Of a stretch of 39,084 bases of DNA, positions 24,101-31,623 are shown one piece after another (position 1 is the first letter of the stretch; each line of letters opens with the position of its first letter). The stretch lies in assembly GCA_005776725.1 (NCBI GenBank), contig SXOO01000272.1, positions 1-39,084 on the forward strand. The letters run 5' to 3'. This stretch comes from Pseudomonadota bacterium. GTDB lineage: Bacteria > Myxococcota_A > UBA9042 > GCA-2863065. The position numbers were made by a program, and so were the translations under genes. The notes beneath the pieces are model-generated. The model made no database searches. It worked only from the letters and a program-made list of their open reading frames with translations, and had not been told where the DNA came from.

Positions 24101-25633
24101 TCAGGCCGCGTGCACCCGAAGCGCGCCGGCCCCCAAGAGGGCCGACGCCTCGGGCAGCGCCGACACGGCCCCCGCTCTCAGCGCCGCCGCTGATCCCTCC
24201 GAGACCGGTACCACGTAGACATCTCCGTCTACGCTTCGCGTGACCACCACCGATGTGTCGCCGCCTCCCGCGGGGCGCTTCCCGAGCGCCTCCACGAAGG
24301 ACGGGATATCGGCGTCGAAGCGCAGCAGCTCGGCGGCGGGCGAGAGGCACCACGGTGGTCCGTCCACAGCCAGCGTGAGCGCCTCCAGATCGGCCGGCGC
24401 GGCGTGCGCGAGCGCGGCCTCGTAGCGCACCACGTCTTGGACCACGCCGGGGTGCGTGAGCCACTCGGCGAAGCGGCGACCGAGCGGCCTTCGCTCCCGG
24501 CGGTCCTCTGCGGCGAACGCCGCCGCGACCTCGCCGAAGCGCCTCCCGAGGAGCCGCACGGCCACAGGCAGGGCCGATTGCAGGCCGGCCTCGACCTGCA
24601 CCGTCGACGCGTAGGTATGCCCCATCGCCAGGGCGACCTCGGCGGGGGGCAGCTCGTAGTCCTCTGCGAGCGCGCGGTACTCTTCGGCCACGGCGCCGTG
24701 GGCAGCCGGCGCCTCGCCGAGGCGCTCGATGAATCTGGAGAGCTCGGCTCGCGCGTCGCCGGCCGTGTCCTCTCGAAGCTGCGCGAGGCGGAGCCCGAGA
24801 TCCTGGGCCACCCAGCGGTCGCGATCCCCCGCGAGCGGCGCAGCGACGGCGTGGCCCGCGAGGTGGCTTGCGCACTCTCGGACTCGCTCGAGCAGGCCCT
24901 CGAGGTCGGCGAACCACCCGTGAGCCGCGCCCCCGGGGAACAGACACTCGAGCGCCTCCGCGAAGCCGTCGGAGCGCAACCGCGGTCCATGAGCGGCCGC
25001 GTACGCGAGCCCATCGGAGGCCAGGTCCAGGGTGGCGTGCCGGTGCGGCACCTGCGTCCCGGTGCGCCAGGAGCGCCACGCGGCGTCGAGCTCACCGTTG
25101 AGCCACGTGAGCCCGTCGTTGGTCCAGCGCCCGTCCGGTTCGTCGGCCCCGTGCCGGGCGGCGGCGTCGCATCGGGCGCACCATGCGGAGAAGAGGGGGC
25201 CGCGGTGGTTGGGACACCGGCGCAGGCCGTCCTCGTCCAGGAAGTACCAGAGGGTGACCGGGAGGGCCTCGGCGATGCGCGCAGCGACCGCGTGGTATCG
25301 CATGGGCGCGCCCCGCCTCCAGGCGAAGCCCACGACGCCGTGGCACAGCTCGTGAGCGCCCCACTTGGCCCGATGCCCGGGATGGAAGCTGCCGATCCGG
25401 CGCTCGTAGCGGAACGAGTGGTACTTGGACTCGGGAAGGACGCCCGAGTCCCACGACGGGGGTGACCCGAGGTCGGCCCGCCCTTCGGGGCACCACGTCT
25501 CGGGCAGCTCCAGCTCGACGCGGTGTTCGAAATTCGCCAGGAACAACCCGGACGCGGCCGCCAGCTCGCCGGTCCGTCGCGCGGCCGCCGAGCGACTGAG
25601 CTCATGCTCGGGGAGCCCGAGATCCGGACTCAA
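24101..25633 (-). CDS. HExxH protein with a Cys/His metal site, function unknown
   Basis: 510 residues from TTG at 25633, overlapping the aldolase stop as TTGA. Residues 94-98 read His-Glu-Leu-Cys-His, an HExxH metalloprotease-type motif, in the setting KWGAHELCHGVVGF. At 140-155 a second site follows: Cys140, His143, Cys152 and Cys155 (CPNH...CARC), like a small zinc finger. The C-terminal half is helical and acidic, with a segment WLTHPGVVQDVVRYEAALA that resembles helices of DUF2063-like proteins only vaguely. No signal peptide, so cytoplasmic. As last gene of an operon with two BMC vertex proteins and an aldolase it may process or chaperone a partner there; that is speculation. A member of a known family I do not recognise is possible. 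Confidence 0.65.
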   Translation of the reverse strand: MSPDLGLPEHELSRSAAARRTGELAAASGLFLANFEHRVELELPETWCPEGRADLGSPPSWDSGVLPESKYHSFRYERRIGSFHPGHRAKWGAHELCHGVVGFAWRRGAPMRYHAVAARIAEALPVTLWYFLDEDGLRRCPNHRGPLFSAWCARCDAAARHGADEPDGRWTNDGLTWLNGELDAAWRSWRTGTQVPHRHATLDLASDGLAYAAAHGPRLRSDGFAEALECLFPGGAAHGWFADLEGLLERVRECASHLAGHAVAAPLAGDRDRWVAQDLGLRLAQLREDTAGDARAELSRFIERLGEAPAAHGAVAEEYRALAEDYELPPAEVALAMGHTYASTVQVEAGLQSALPVAVRLLGRRFGEVAAAFAAEDRRERRPLGRRFAEWLTHPGVVQDVVRYEAALAHAAPADLEALTLAVDGPPWCLSPAAELLRFDADIPSFVEALGKRPAGGGDTSVVVTRSVDGDVYVVPVSEGSAAALRAGAVSALPEASALLGAGALRVHAA

Positions 25634-26328
25634 GGCGGCGGGGACCCGAGGCCCCGCGCTTCGGGGCCGAGGCCGGCCTCCTTGCGCTTCTGGAGCAGGC
25701 GCTCGACGTCTTTCTCGGGCAGGGAACGCGGTCGGCCGACCGAGATCGCCGCTTGCTGGATGCGGGCCAGATGCTCGACCAGCTCCATGCGGAGGTACGC
25801 CTGCTCGAGGTCTTTACCAACCGTGAGGACACCGTGGCTGCCCAGCAGCACGGCGTCGAACCACGGGAGCACCTTGGCCAGGGCTTCGAGCTGCGCCTCC
25901 GAGCCGGGCATCGCGTAGGGGACTGTGGGGATCCGCGCGCCCAGGCTGACCACGGCTTCGGCGATGATCGTGGTCTCCACGTCGACGCCCACGCAAGAGA
26001 AGCCCGTGGCGATGGGCGGATGGGCGTGCAGCACTGCCCCCACGTCGGGACGCGCCCGGTAGGCCACCATGTGCAGGTTGAGCTCGCCGAACGGCTTCCA
26101 GCGGCCCTCGAGGCGCTTGCCCGCCTTGTCGAGGACCAGCAGGTCGGACTCCGTGACGTCGCCTTTGCAGAACGCGGTGGGCGTGGCGAGCGTCTTGTTG
26201 GCGGGGAGGCGGACCGTGAGGTTTCCGTCGTGATTGGCCACCCAACCGCGCTCCCAGACCCGCCGGGAGTAGAGGACCATCGCCCGCTTGAGCGACGGGA
26301 GGGGCGTGACGTCGCCGCGCTCCGTCAT
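25630..26328 (-). CDS. Class II (zinc) aldolase, FucA/RhaD-like
   Basis: 232 residues from ATG at 26328, overlapping the upstream BMC-P stop as ATGA. All zinc and catalytic residues of the class II aldolase/adducin family are visible: Glu82 in FGELNLH (the catalytic acid-base in FucA), His101 and His103 in LHAHPP, and His165 in LGSHG. The phosphate-site segments NHDGNLTVR and GDVTESDL are also present. Such enzymes split fuculose- or rhamnulose-1-phosphate to dihydroxyacetone phosphate and lactaldehyde. In Planctomycetes/Verrucomicrobia-type microcompartments a class II aldolase feeds lactaldehyde to a shell-enclosed aldehyde dehydrogenase. The neighbouring vertex proteins make that the leading idea, but the substrate is inferred. 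Confidence 0.88.
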   Translation of the reverse strand: MTERGDVTPLPSLKRAMVLYSRRVWERGWVANHDGNLTVRLPANKTLATPTAFCKGDVTESDLLVLDKAGKRLEGRWKPFGELNLHMVAYRARPDVGAVLHAHPPIATGFSCVGVDVETTIIAEAVVSLGARIPTVPYAMPGSEAQLEALAKVLPWFDAVLLGSHGVLTVGKDLEQAYLRMELVEHLARIQQAAISVGRPRSLPEKDVERLLQKRKEAGLGPEARGLGSPPP

Positions 26329-26588
26329 GTGTTGACCGCGTCCACCACACCCACGATGAGCCGCTGGATGGGCGGGGTTCCCCCGAGGAGCTGGCGGATC
26401 CCGTTGCCCTCGCAGAGCACGATCACGGTGTCGCCGGCGCCTGCCTGGACGTCGTCGACGGCGAGGAACGTGTCTCCATCCGGGGCGCCCCGGGCGTCTA
26501 TCGGCTGCACGATCATGAGCTTCCGCCCCTGATAACCAGGGTGCTTGACCGAGCTCACGACGTTCCCGAGGACCTTGCCGAGGATCAC
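26325..26588 (-). CDS. Bacterial microcompartment vertex protein (EutN/CcmL, BMC-P)
   Basis: 87 residues, the normal size for this family. It starts with GTG overlapping the previous stop (GTGA), as MILGKVLGNVVSSVKHPGY. The family pattern is clear: Gly-x-Val-x-Gly near the start, then a strand LMIVQPID, the central segment AVDDVQAGAGDTVIVLCEG (where CcmL/EutN have Ala-Val-Asp-x-Val-x-Ala-Gly-x-Gly-Asp) and the end VGVVDAVN. Five copies form a pentamer that caps the corners of a polyhedral protein shell. A second paralogue lies directly upstream. No hexameric (BMC-H) or trimeric (BMC-T) shell gene occurs in the window. Confidence 0.92.
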   Translation of the reverse strand: MILGKVLGNVVSSVKHPGYQGRKLMIVQPIDARGAPDGDTFLAVDDVQAGAGDTVIVLCEGNGIRQLLGGTPPIQRLIVGVVDAVNT

Positions 26589-26860
26589 GCTGGCACCTCC
26601 ACGTAGACGTCGTCGACGATGCCGACGATCGCGCTATCGACCGGGACGAACGAAGGCTCGAAGGCCAGCGCCGCCTCGCGGGAGGCCACGGTGTGGACGA
26701 GGTCGCCCGGGCCGGCTTGCACCGCGTCCGCGGAGACGATCGGGCGCCCGACGGGCCGACGCTGCTCGTCGAGCGGTTGTACCAGCAGGAGGCGAAGCCC
26801 ATCGAGGCCCTCGGACTTCACGCTGGCGACGACGGTTCCGATGACACGACCGAGGTTCAT
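26585..26860 (-). CDS. Bacterial microcompartment vertex protein (EutN/CcmL, BMC-P), second paralogue
   Basis: 91 residues from ATG at 26860, overlapping the lgt stop as ATGA. The pattern is again EutN/CcmL: MNLGRVIGTVVASVKSEGL at the start, LLLVQPLDEQ, then SADAVQAGPGDLVHTVASREA and IVGIVDDVYVEV at the end. It differs clearly from the other copy, mainly in the segment after the central Gly-Asp, so it is not a recent duplicate. Two different pentamers in tandem suggest mixed or specialised vertices, as in Haliangium, where (as I recall) two of the three vertex genes sit together apart from the main shell locus. Confidence 0.92.
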   Translation of the reverse strand: MNLGRVIGTVVASVKSEGLDGLRLLLVQPLDEQRRPVGRPIVSADAVQAGPGDLVHTVASREAALAFEPSFVPVDSAIVGIVDDVYVEVPA

Positions 26861-27753
26861 GGCCGTCCCGTATACCGTGGTCCCGCCCCGGGTGTCACCA
26901 CCGGGGCGTCGTCGAGGGTGGATCGGCCCTCTGACGCCGGCTGGCGCTTCACGAGCGAGTAGACGATGAGGCCCACGCCGAGGAGGCAGAACGGGATCGA
27001 CAGCAGGGCCCCTGTGGTCACCCTCCACTCATCCGGGACCCCACCCTGCTGCTCCTTGAAGAACTCCACGCCGAAGCGCGCGCCGAAGTACGAGGCGAAG
27101 TAGGTCCCCGTGAGCAGCCAGCGTGGTCGTTTCTCTCCGCCGGCGACCCGGTCCACCAAGGTGAGTAGCCCCATGATCACGAGGCCGATGAAGAACTCGT
27201 AGAGCTGGGTGGGGTGTCGCGGTGTAGCCGCCAGATGGTGGGGAACGTCGTAGCGGGGCAAGCACACCGCCCACGGGACGTCCGAGGGACGCCCGACGAC
27301 CTCGGAGTTGAAGAAGTTCCCGAGACGGACCAGCACGCCGCTGAGCGCGGCCGCCCACATGAAGCGGTCGAAGAACTCCCCGTAAGGGATCCGAAACCGT
27401 CGTGAAAACAAGACGATCGTTACGATTAGCCCGACTGTTGCGCCGTGAGAGCTGAGCCCGGCGATGCCCTTGCGAATATCTATGAGGTAGAGCGGGCTCG
27501 CGAGCACCTTGTCCCACTCGTAGAACAGCCGGTGGCCGAACCACGCGCCCACCAGCGTGCCCACGACGGCCCAGTTGACGAAGCGCTCCGCGTTCGACGG
27601 GTGCCGCCCTGCCCGCACCATCTGCCAGCGCAGCAGCATGTAGCCGAAATAGAAGACTCCGAGGAAGCAGAGCCCATACCACCGGATCTGAATCGGGCCC
27701 GCGATATCGATAATCACAGGGTCGACGTTCCAGGTCCAACACGAAGCCATCAT
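26857..27753 (-). CDS. lgt: Prolipoprotein diacylglyceryl transferase
   Basis: 298 residues with about seven transmembrane helices. Lgt moves a diacylglyceryl group from phosphatidylglycerol to the lipobox Cys of prolipoproteins at the inner membrane. Family signatures are present: the early HxxxRWYG-type stretch (IQIRWYGL), GLSSHGATVG, the strongly conserved RLGNFFNSEVVGRP and HPTQLYE near the C-terminal third, then an Arg/Glu-containing FGARFGVEFFKE. It starts with ATGATG, overlapping the previous stop. The many lipoproteins in this window would be its substrates. Its place directly in front of the microcompartment vertex genes is unexpected. Confidence 0.95.
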   Translation of the reverse strand: MMASCWTWNVDPVIIDIAGPIQIRWYGLCFLGVFYFGYMLLRWQMVRAGRHPSNAERFVNWAVVGTLVGAWFGHRLFYEWDKVLASPLYLIDIRKGIAGLSSHGATVGLIVTIVLFSRRFRIPYGEFFDRFMWAAALSGVLVRLGNFFNSEVVGRPSDVPWAVCLPRYDVPHHLAATPRHPTQLYEFFIGLVIMGLLTLVDRVAGGEKRPRWLLTGTYFASYFGARFGVEFFKEQQGGVPDEWRVTTGALLSIPFCLLGVGLIVYSLVKRQPASEGRSTLDDAPVVTPGAGPRYTGRP

Positions 27754-28787
27754 CGGCGGCGCTCCTTTCGGCGGCGGAACAAATACATCACGAGGACCAC
27801 GACGAACAGCCCCGCGGCCGGGACCAGGAGGGCGCGCCGAGCGCGCATGGCGTCATCCGAGGAAGGGTGCAGCGGATCTTCCGGGCGCTCCAGCGGGCGC
27901 GCGGCCGCCGGGACGGTGACGTGGCCCCGCGGAGGGCGGTCGATCGCGATGCGCGCCGTGCGGACGAGCTCGTCCGCCGTGGAGGCGCGAGGCCCGTCGT
28001 CGGACCGAACCTCGAGCACCAGCCGGACCGGGTCGGTCCAGTAGACACGGTCGTCCGCGGCCTTCGCGCCGTCGGTCCACGCGCGCGCCACGACCCCGTC
28101 GAGCCCCACGCCCGCGCCGGTGGACACCACCACCCTCCGGCCCACGGCGTTGTCCTCCTCCGCCGCGAAGCCTGTGGCCAGGCCCTCCAGGGCCACCACG
28201 ACGCTCGAGGATCCGCCACCTGGACGGGCCACGCCGGCTGTGACCATGTCTGCTACGGACTGCGCCACGAAGGCCAAGGTGACGACGTGCTCCCCGGGCG
28301 TGAGCTCCACACGCAAGCCCAGGCTGTAGCCGCCGTCGTCGTCCAGAGCGCGATCGGAGAGGACGATCCGCTCCTCCGGGATCGGGGCGCCGTCGACCCA
28401 CGCCGCGCAGGCGAGGATCCGAGACGCCACCCAGCTGTCGTTGCGGTTCTCGGCGGAGGCCCAGCGCCGCGGCTGGTCCACGCCGACCCAGAATGCCGCC
28501 GTCTTCCCGCGGTTCTGGAGGGTGACGGTCTGCTCGACTACGACGTGGTCGGGGTGGAGCTCGATACGCGCCGAGGCGAGCGTGGCGCGGACGTCGAGCC
28601 CGCGGGGGATGGGTCCCGCGACGTAGCTGAAGGGCCCACGGAGAGCCGCGATCACGGCGGCCGGCCGCTCGGCAGCGACGCCGGGCGACGAGGCGAGGAC
28701 GGCGATCAGCGCCAGGATCAAGCGAGGACGGGGTGCATCCACCGGCGTGCCCAAACGGCACCAGGCAACTGCGGGGCTGGCGCGCAT
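27750..28787 (-). CDS. Secreted beta-rich protein with C-terminal membrane anchor, unknown function
   Basis: 345 residues from ATG at 28787; a GTG at 28742 would give a shorter and cleaner signal peptide (MDAPRPRLILALIAVLASS). After cleavage near VAA-ERP, a beta-strand-rich domain follows (ARIELHPDHVVVEQTVTL, NRGKTAAFWVGVDQP), similar in style to DUF4424 proteins. A long region of alternating strands comes next. Near the end a hydrophobic helix (LLVPAAGLFVVVLVMYLF) is followed by seven Arg/Lys/Glu residues, a stop-transfer or sorting tail without a Cys. The bulk would lie in the periplasm. First gene of the six-gene operon; its stop overlaps the lgt start as ATGA. Confidence 0.65.
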   Translation of the reverse strand: MRASPAVAWCRLGTPVDAPRPRLILALIAVLASSPGVAAERPAAVIAALRGPFSYVAGPIPRGLDVRATLASARIELHPDHVVVEQTVTLQNRGKTAAFWVGVDQPRRWASAENRNDSWVASRILACAAWVDGAPIPEERIVLSDRALDDDGGYSLGLRVELTPGEHVVTLAFVAQSVADMVTAGVARPGGGSSSVVVALEGLATGFAAEEDNAVGRRVVVSTGAGVGLDGVVARAWTDGAKAADDRVYWTDPVRLVLEVRSDDGPRASTADELVRTARIAIDRPPRGHVTVPAAARPLERPEDPLHPSSDDAMRARRALLVPAAGLFVVVLVMYLFRRRKERRR

Positions 28788-28954
28788 CTCCGCGTCGTTT
28801 ATCCCACGAGAGGCCCCGCGTACAGCGGGAGATGGTAGCCCGCGGGCCTCCGAGGTTGCGGCGCGGGGGGCCGGTCGTGTATCCAGCGCAGGCGTTGGGA
28901 ACCGCGCCGCTGTCGCGCGGGTACGAACGCCGTCCCATGCTGGAGTCGAGGCCC

Positions 28955-30451
28955 ATGCCCCACCGCGCTCGCCGCCGCACGCTCGAGGTCCTGATCGTCC
29001 GCATGGCCTCGTGGGCTGATATCCCACAAGCGCATCCCGAGAACGTGATGGCGCCGATCAAGCTCGGCACCGCGACCAGCCTCATGGAGCGGAGCGGCCA
29101 TCGCGTGACGCTGATCGACGGCGAGACGCACGCGTATCGGCGGAGCGACGTCGTGAAGGCGTTGGACGCGCGCCCCGACGTCGTGATCCTCCACGGCATT
29201 ACCACGGCCGTGCCGTCGGTGCTGTCGATGGGCAAGACGGTTCGCGAGCGGCTGCCGCGCGCCGTGCTGGTAGCCAGTGGGCAACACGCCACGGCCCGTC
29301 CAGGCGACTTCTTCGTTGCGGGACCCGACGGACGTCCACTCTTCGATGCGTGCGCGCTGGTCGAGTACGAGGAGGCGCTGGCCGAGCTCGTGGACGCGGT
29401 GCGGGACGATGCGCCCCTCTCGGACGTCGGCGGGCTGGCGCTGCCCGGGGCCGAGGACTCCGAGGCCGTGAAGACGCCGGCGCGCAAGCTCCGAGAAGAC
29501 CTCGACACGCTGCCGTTCCCCAAGCACCCCCTCTTCATGCGCAAGGAGTACACGGTCTTCCACCCCACGGACGTGACGGGCAGACGGCAGTGGGGCTTCC
29601 TGATGTCCAGCCGGGGCTGCCCCTATCCGTGCCTCTACTGCTCCCCCACCCTACGCAACAGCTACGGCCGCAAGATGCGGTACCGCAGCGTCGAGAACGT
29701 GGTGGACGAGATGGCGTGGCTGTCTGCGCTGGGCGCGACCGTCCTCCACTTCAAGGACGATATCTTCACCATCGACAAGGACCGGACGCATGAGCTCTGC
29801 GACGCGATCCTGCGCCGCGGCCTGAAGCTCAGCTGGACCGTCCAGACGCGCGCCGATTGTGTCGACGTGCCGCTGTTCAAGCACATGCGCAAGGCGGGCT
29901 GCTGCACGGTGAGCATGGGTATCGAGTCGGGCTCGCCACGGATCCTCGAGGTGCTCCGGAAGCGCGAGACCGTCGAGGACTCATTGGTCGCCGCGCGCGC
30001 GGCGCGAGAAGCTGGCCTGCACCTCGTCAACTTCTACCTCCTGGGCAACCCCTCCGAGACCCTCGAGGACATGGAGGCCACGCTGCAGCTCGCCAAGCAG
30101 CTGGACCCCGACCTCCTCCAAGTCGGGTTCTTCACGCCCTACCCCGGCTCGCCCTACTACGAGGAGTCCTTCCGGGAGACCGACAACCTCTCGCCCGAAG
30201 AGTTCTCCCACTACAACCGGATAATCAACGTGAGCGCCGTGCCAACGCCGGAGCTCTATTCCTTCCAGAAGCGCTTCTACCGGGAGATGATCTTCCGGCC
30301 GCGCTTCCTTGCGCGGTTCGCTGGGCAGCGCCTTCGCGGCCTGGCCTTCAACGTGGATCACGAGGCGCGTTTCTACGGCCTCGCCGCGCGGTTCCTGTTC
30401 AACAAGTTCACGGGCGCCAACCCGCCCGACGAGGCACGCGCGGCGGCATGA
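28955..30451 (+). CDS. B12-class radical SAM protein
   Basis: 498 residues from ATG at 28955, preceded by GGAG; an in-frame ATG at 28937 is an alternative. Residues 8-150 form a Rossmann-like domain typical for the N-terminal part of B12-binding radical SAM enzymes, again without Asp-x-His-x-x-Gly. The radical SAM core starts with SSRGCPYPCLYC (Cys222, Cys226, Cys229). Later motifs are VSMGIESGSPRIL and GNPSETLEDMEATL. The C-terminal 90 residues are Arg/Phe-rich. It is only distantly like the radical SAM protein at 22.5 kb. The DUF362 gene overlaps its stop (ATGA), so the two products are made together. The reaction is unknown. Confidence 0.85.
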   Translation: MPHRARRRTLEVLIVRMASWADIPQAHPENVMAPIKLGTATSLMERSGHRVTLIDGETHAYRRSDVVKALDARPDVVILHGITTAVPSVLSMGKTVRERLPRAVLVASGQHATARPGDFFVAGPDGRPLFDACALVEYEEALAELVDAVRDDAPLSDVGGLALPGAEDSEAVKTPARKLREDLDTLPFPKHPLFMRKEYTVFHPTDVTGRRQWGFLMSSRGCPYPCLYCSPTLRNSYGRKMRYRSVENVVDEMAWLSALGATVLHFKDDIFTIDKDRTHELCDAILRRGLKLSWTVQTRADCVDVPLFKHMRKAGCCTVSMGIESGSPRILEVLRKRETVEDSLVAARAAREAGLHLVNFYLLGNPSETLEDMEATLQLAKQLDPDLLQVGFFTPYPGSPYYEESFRETDNLSPEEFSHYNRIINVSAVPTPELYSFQKRFYREMIFRPRFLARFAGQRLRGLAFNVDHEARFYGLAARFLFNKFTGANPPDEARAAA

Positions 30452-31611
30452 CCGAGTTTTCTCCAACGCACGTCCACGTCCATCGCTCCGCCGACCGAGA
30501 GGAGCAGCGCGCCTTCCTCCGACGCGCGCTCGAGTCCTTCGTCCGGGTGAAGTCGAAGCAGGTGATCGCGCTCAAGCCCAACCTCTGCGCGCCTCTCCCC
30601 TCGCAGACCGGCGCAACCACAGAGCTCTGGATCATCGAAGAGACCGCCAAGTTTCTGCGGGAGCGGCGCGCGCGCCCGGTGCTCGTGGAGGCGCCCAGCC
30701 ACATCCACGACTACGACCAGGTCATGGACGTCACCGGCGTCCGCGAGCTCTGCAAGTCGATGGACATCGAGATGGTCGATTCGCGCGTCCACACCATGGC
30801 GCTGCGCCCGCTCAAGCACGATGACCCGAAGGGTCGGGTCTATCGGGTGGGGATGGCGGCACTGGGAGCGGACGGGATCATCGTCCTCGCCAAGCTCAAG
30901 ACGCACAACCGCACGCAGGTGACCCTGGGCATGAAGGGGCTCATGGGTCTCCTCTCGTGGCCCGACCGGCACGACTTCCACCGCCGCGGCGTGGAGGAGG
31001 ACGTGGTCGAGCTCTACCGGCGGCTCCGCTCGCGGATTCGCATGACCATCATCGACGGCATCACCGCGATGGAGGGCCACGGCCCCACGAACGGGCGGCC
31101 GGTCGCCATGAACTCGCTGCTCGCGGGCACGGACACCGTCGCCGTAGACGCCGTGGGCTGCCACATGATGGGCTTCGAGCCGGAAGACATCCACCACATC
31201 CGCCTCGCGCACGAGCAGGGCCTCGGGAACATGAAGGCGAAGTGGCAGGTCCACCCCGAGGGCACCCCCCTGCCCGTCCGGCCCTTCGAGCGCGCGCGTC
31301 CGGACAACGGCCTACGGACGAAGGTGATCTCGTTCCCGCCGCTCTCCGCCGCTCTGCGCGCGGCGCGGTATGGCGTCCGAGGGCGCACCTTCCCGGCGCT
31401 GGCGCCCACCGCCGTGGGCCAGGTGCTCACGGAAGAGGCGGCCGTATGCCCCACGGGCGCTCTCTCGCTGCCGGCGTCCCTCGACACCACGAAGTGCATC
31501 GGCTGCGGGTTGTGCATCGACGCGTCGCCGGGGCGGGTCATCAAGGAGTCTGGGCTTCAAAAGGCCCGACGCCTGGCGCGCGAGCTTGCCGCTGCCGGAG
31601 GCGTCCGATAG
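30448..31611 (+). CDS. DUF362 protein with a single remaining [4Fe-4S] site
   Basis: 387 residues. The DUF362 domain fills about residues 35-300: VIALKPNLCAPL, LAKLKTHNRTQVTLGMKGLMG and DTVAVDAVGCHMMG are its usual landmarks. The C-terminal end is a ferredoxin-like region. Its first half lacks the Cys-x-x-Cys-x-x-Cys but keeps Cys334 (CPTGAL). The second half keeps Cys350, Cys353 and Cys356 (CIGCGLC) but has Ser in place of the fourth Cys. Those four Cys are exactly the ligands of one cluster in a normal two-cluster ferredoxin fold, so one cluster should remain. Likely an electron-transfer partner of the coupled radical SAM enzyme. Confidence 0.85.
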   Translation: MTEFSPTHVHVHRSADREEQRAFLRRALESFVRVKSKQVIALKPNLCAPLPSQTGATTELWIIEETAKFLRERRARPVLVEAPSHIHDYDQVMDVTGVRELCKSMDIEMVDSRVHTMALRPLKHDDPKGRVYRVGMAALGADGIIVLAKLKTHNRTQVTLGMKGLMGLLSWPDRHDFHRRGVEEDVVELYRRLRSRIRMTIIDGITAMEGHGPTNGRPVAMNSLLAGTDTVAVDAVGCHMMGFEPEDIHHIRLAHEQGLGNMKAKWQVHPEGTPLPVRPFERARPDNGLRTKVISFPPLSAALRAARYGVRGRTFPALAPTAVGQVLTEEAAVCPTGALSLPASLDTTKCIGCGLCIDASPGRVIKESGLQKARRLARELAAAGGVR

Positions 31612-31623
31612 CGTCCGCCGCCT

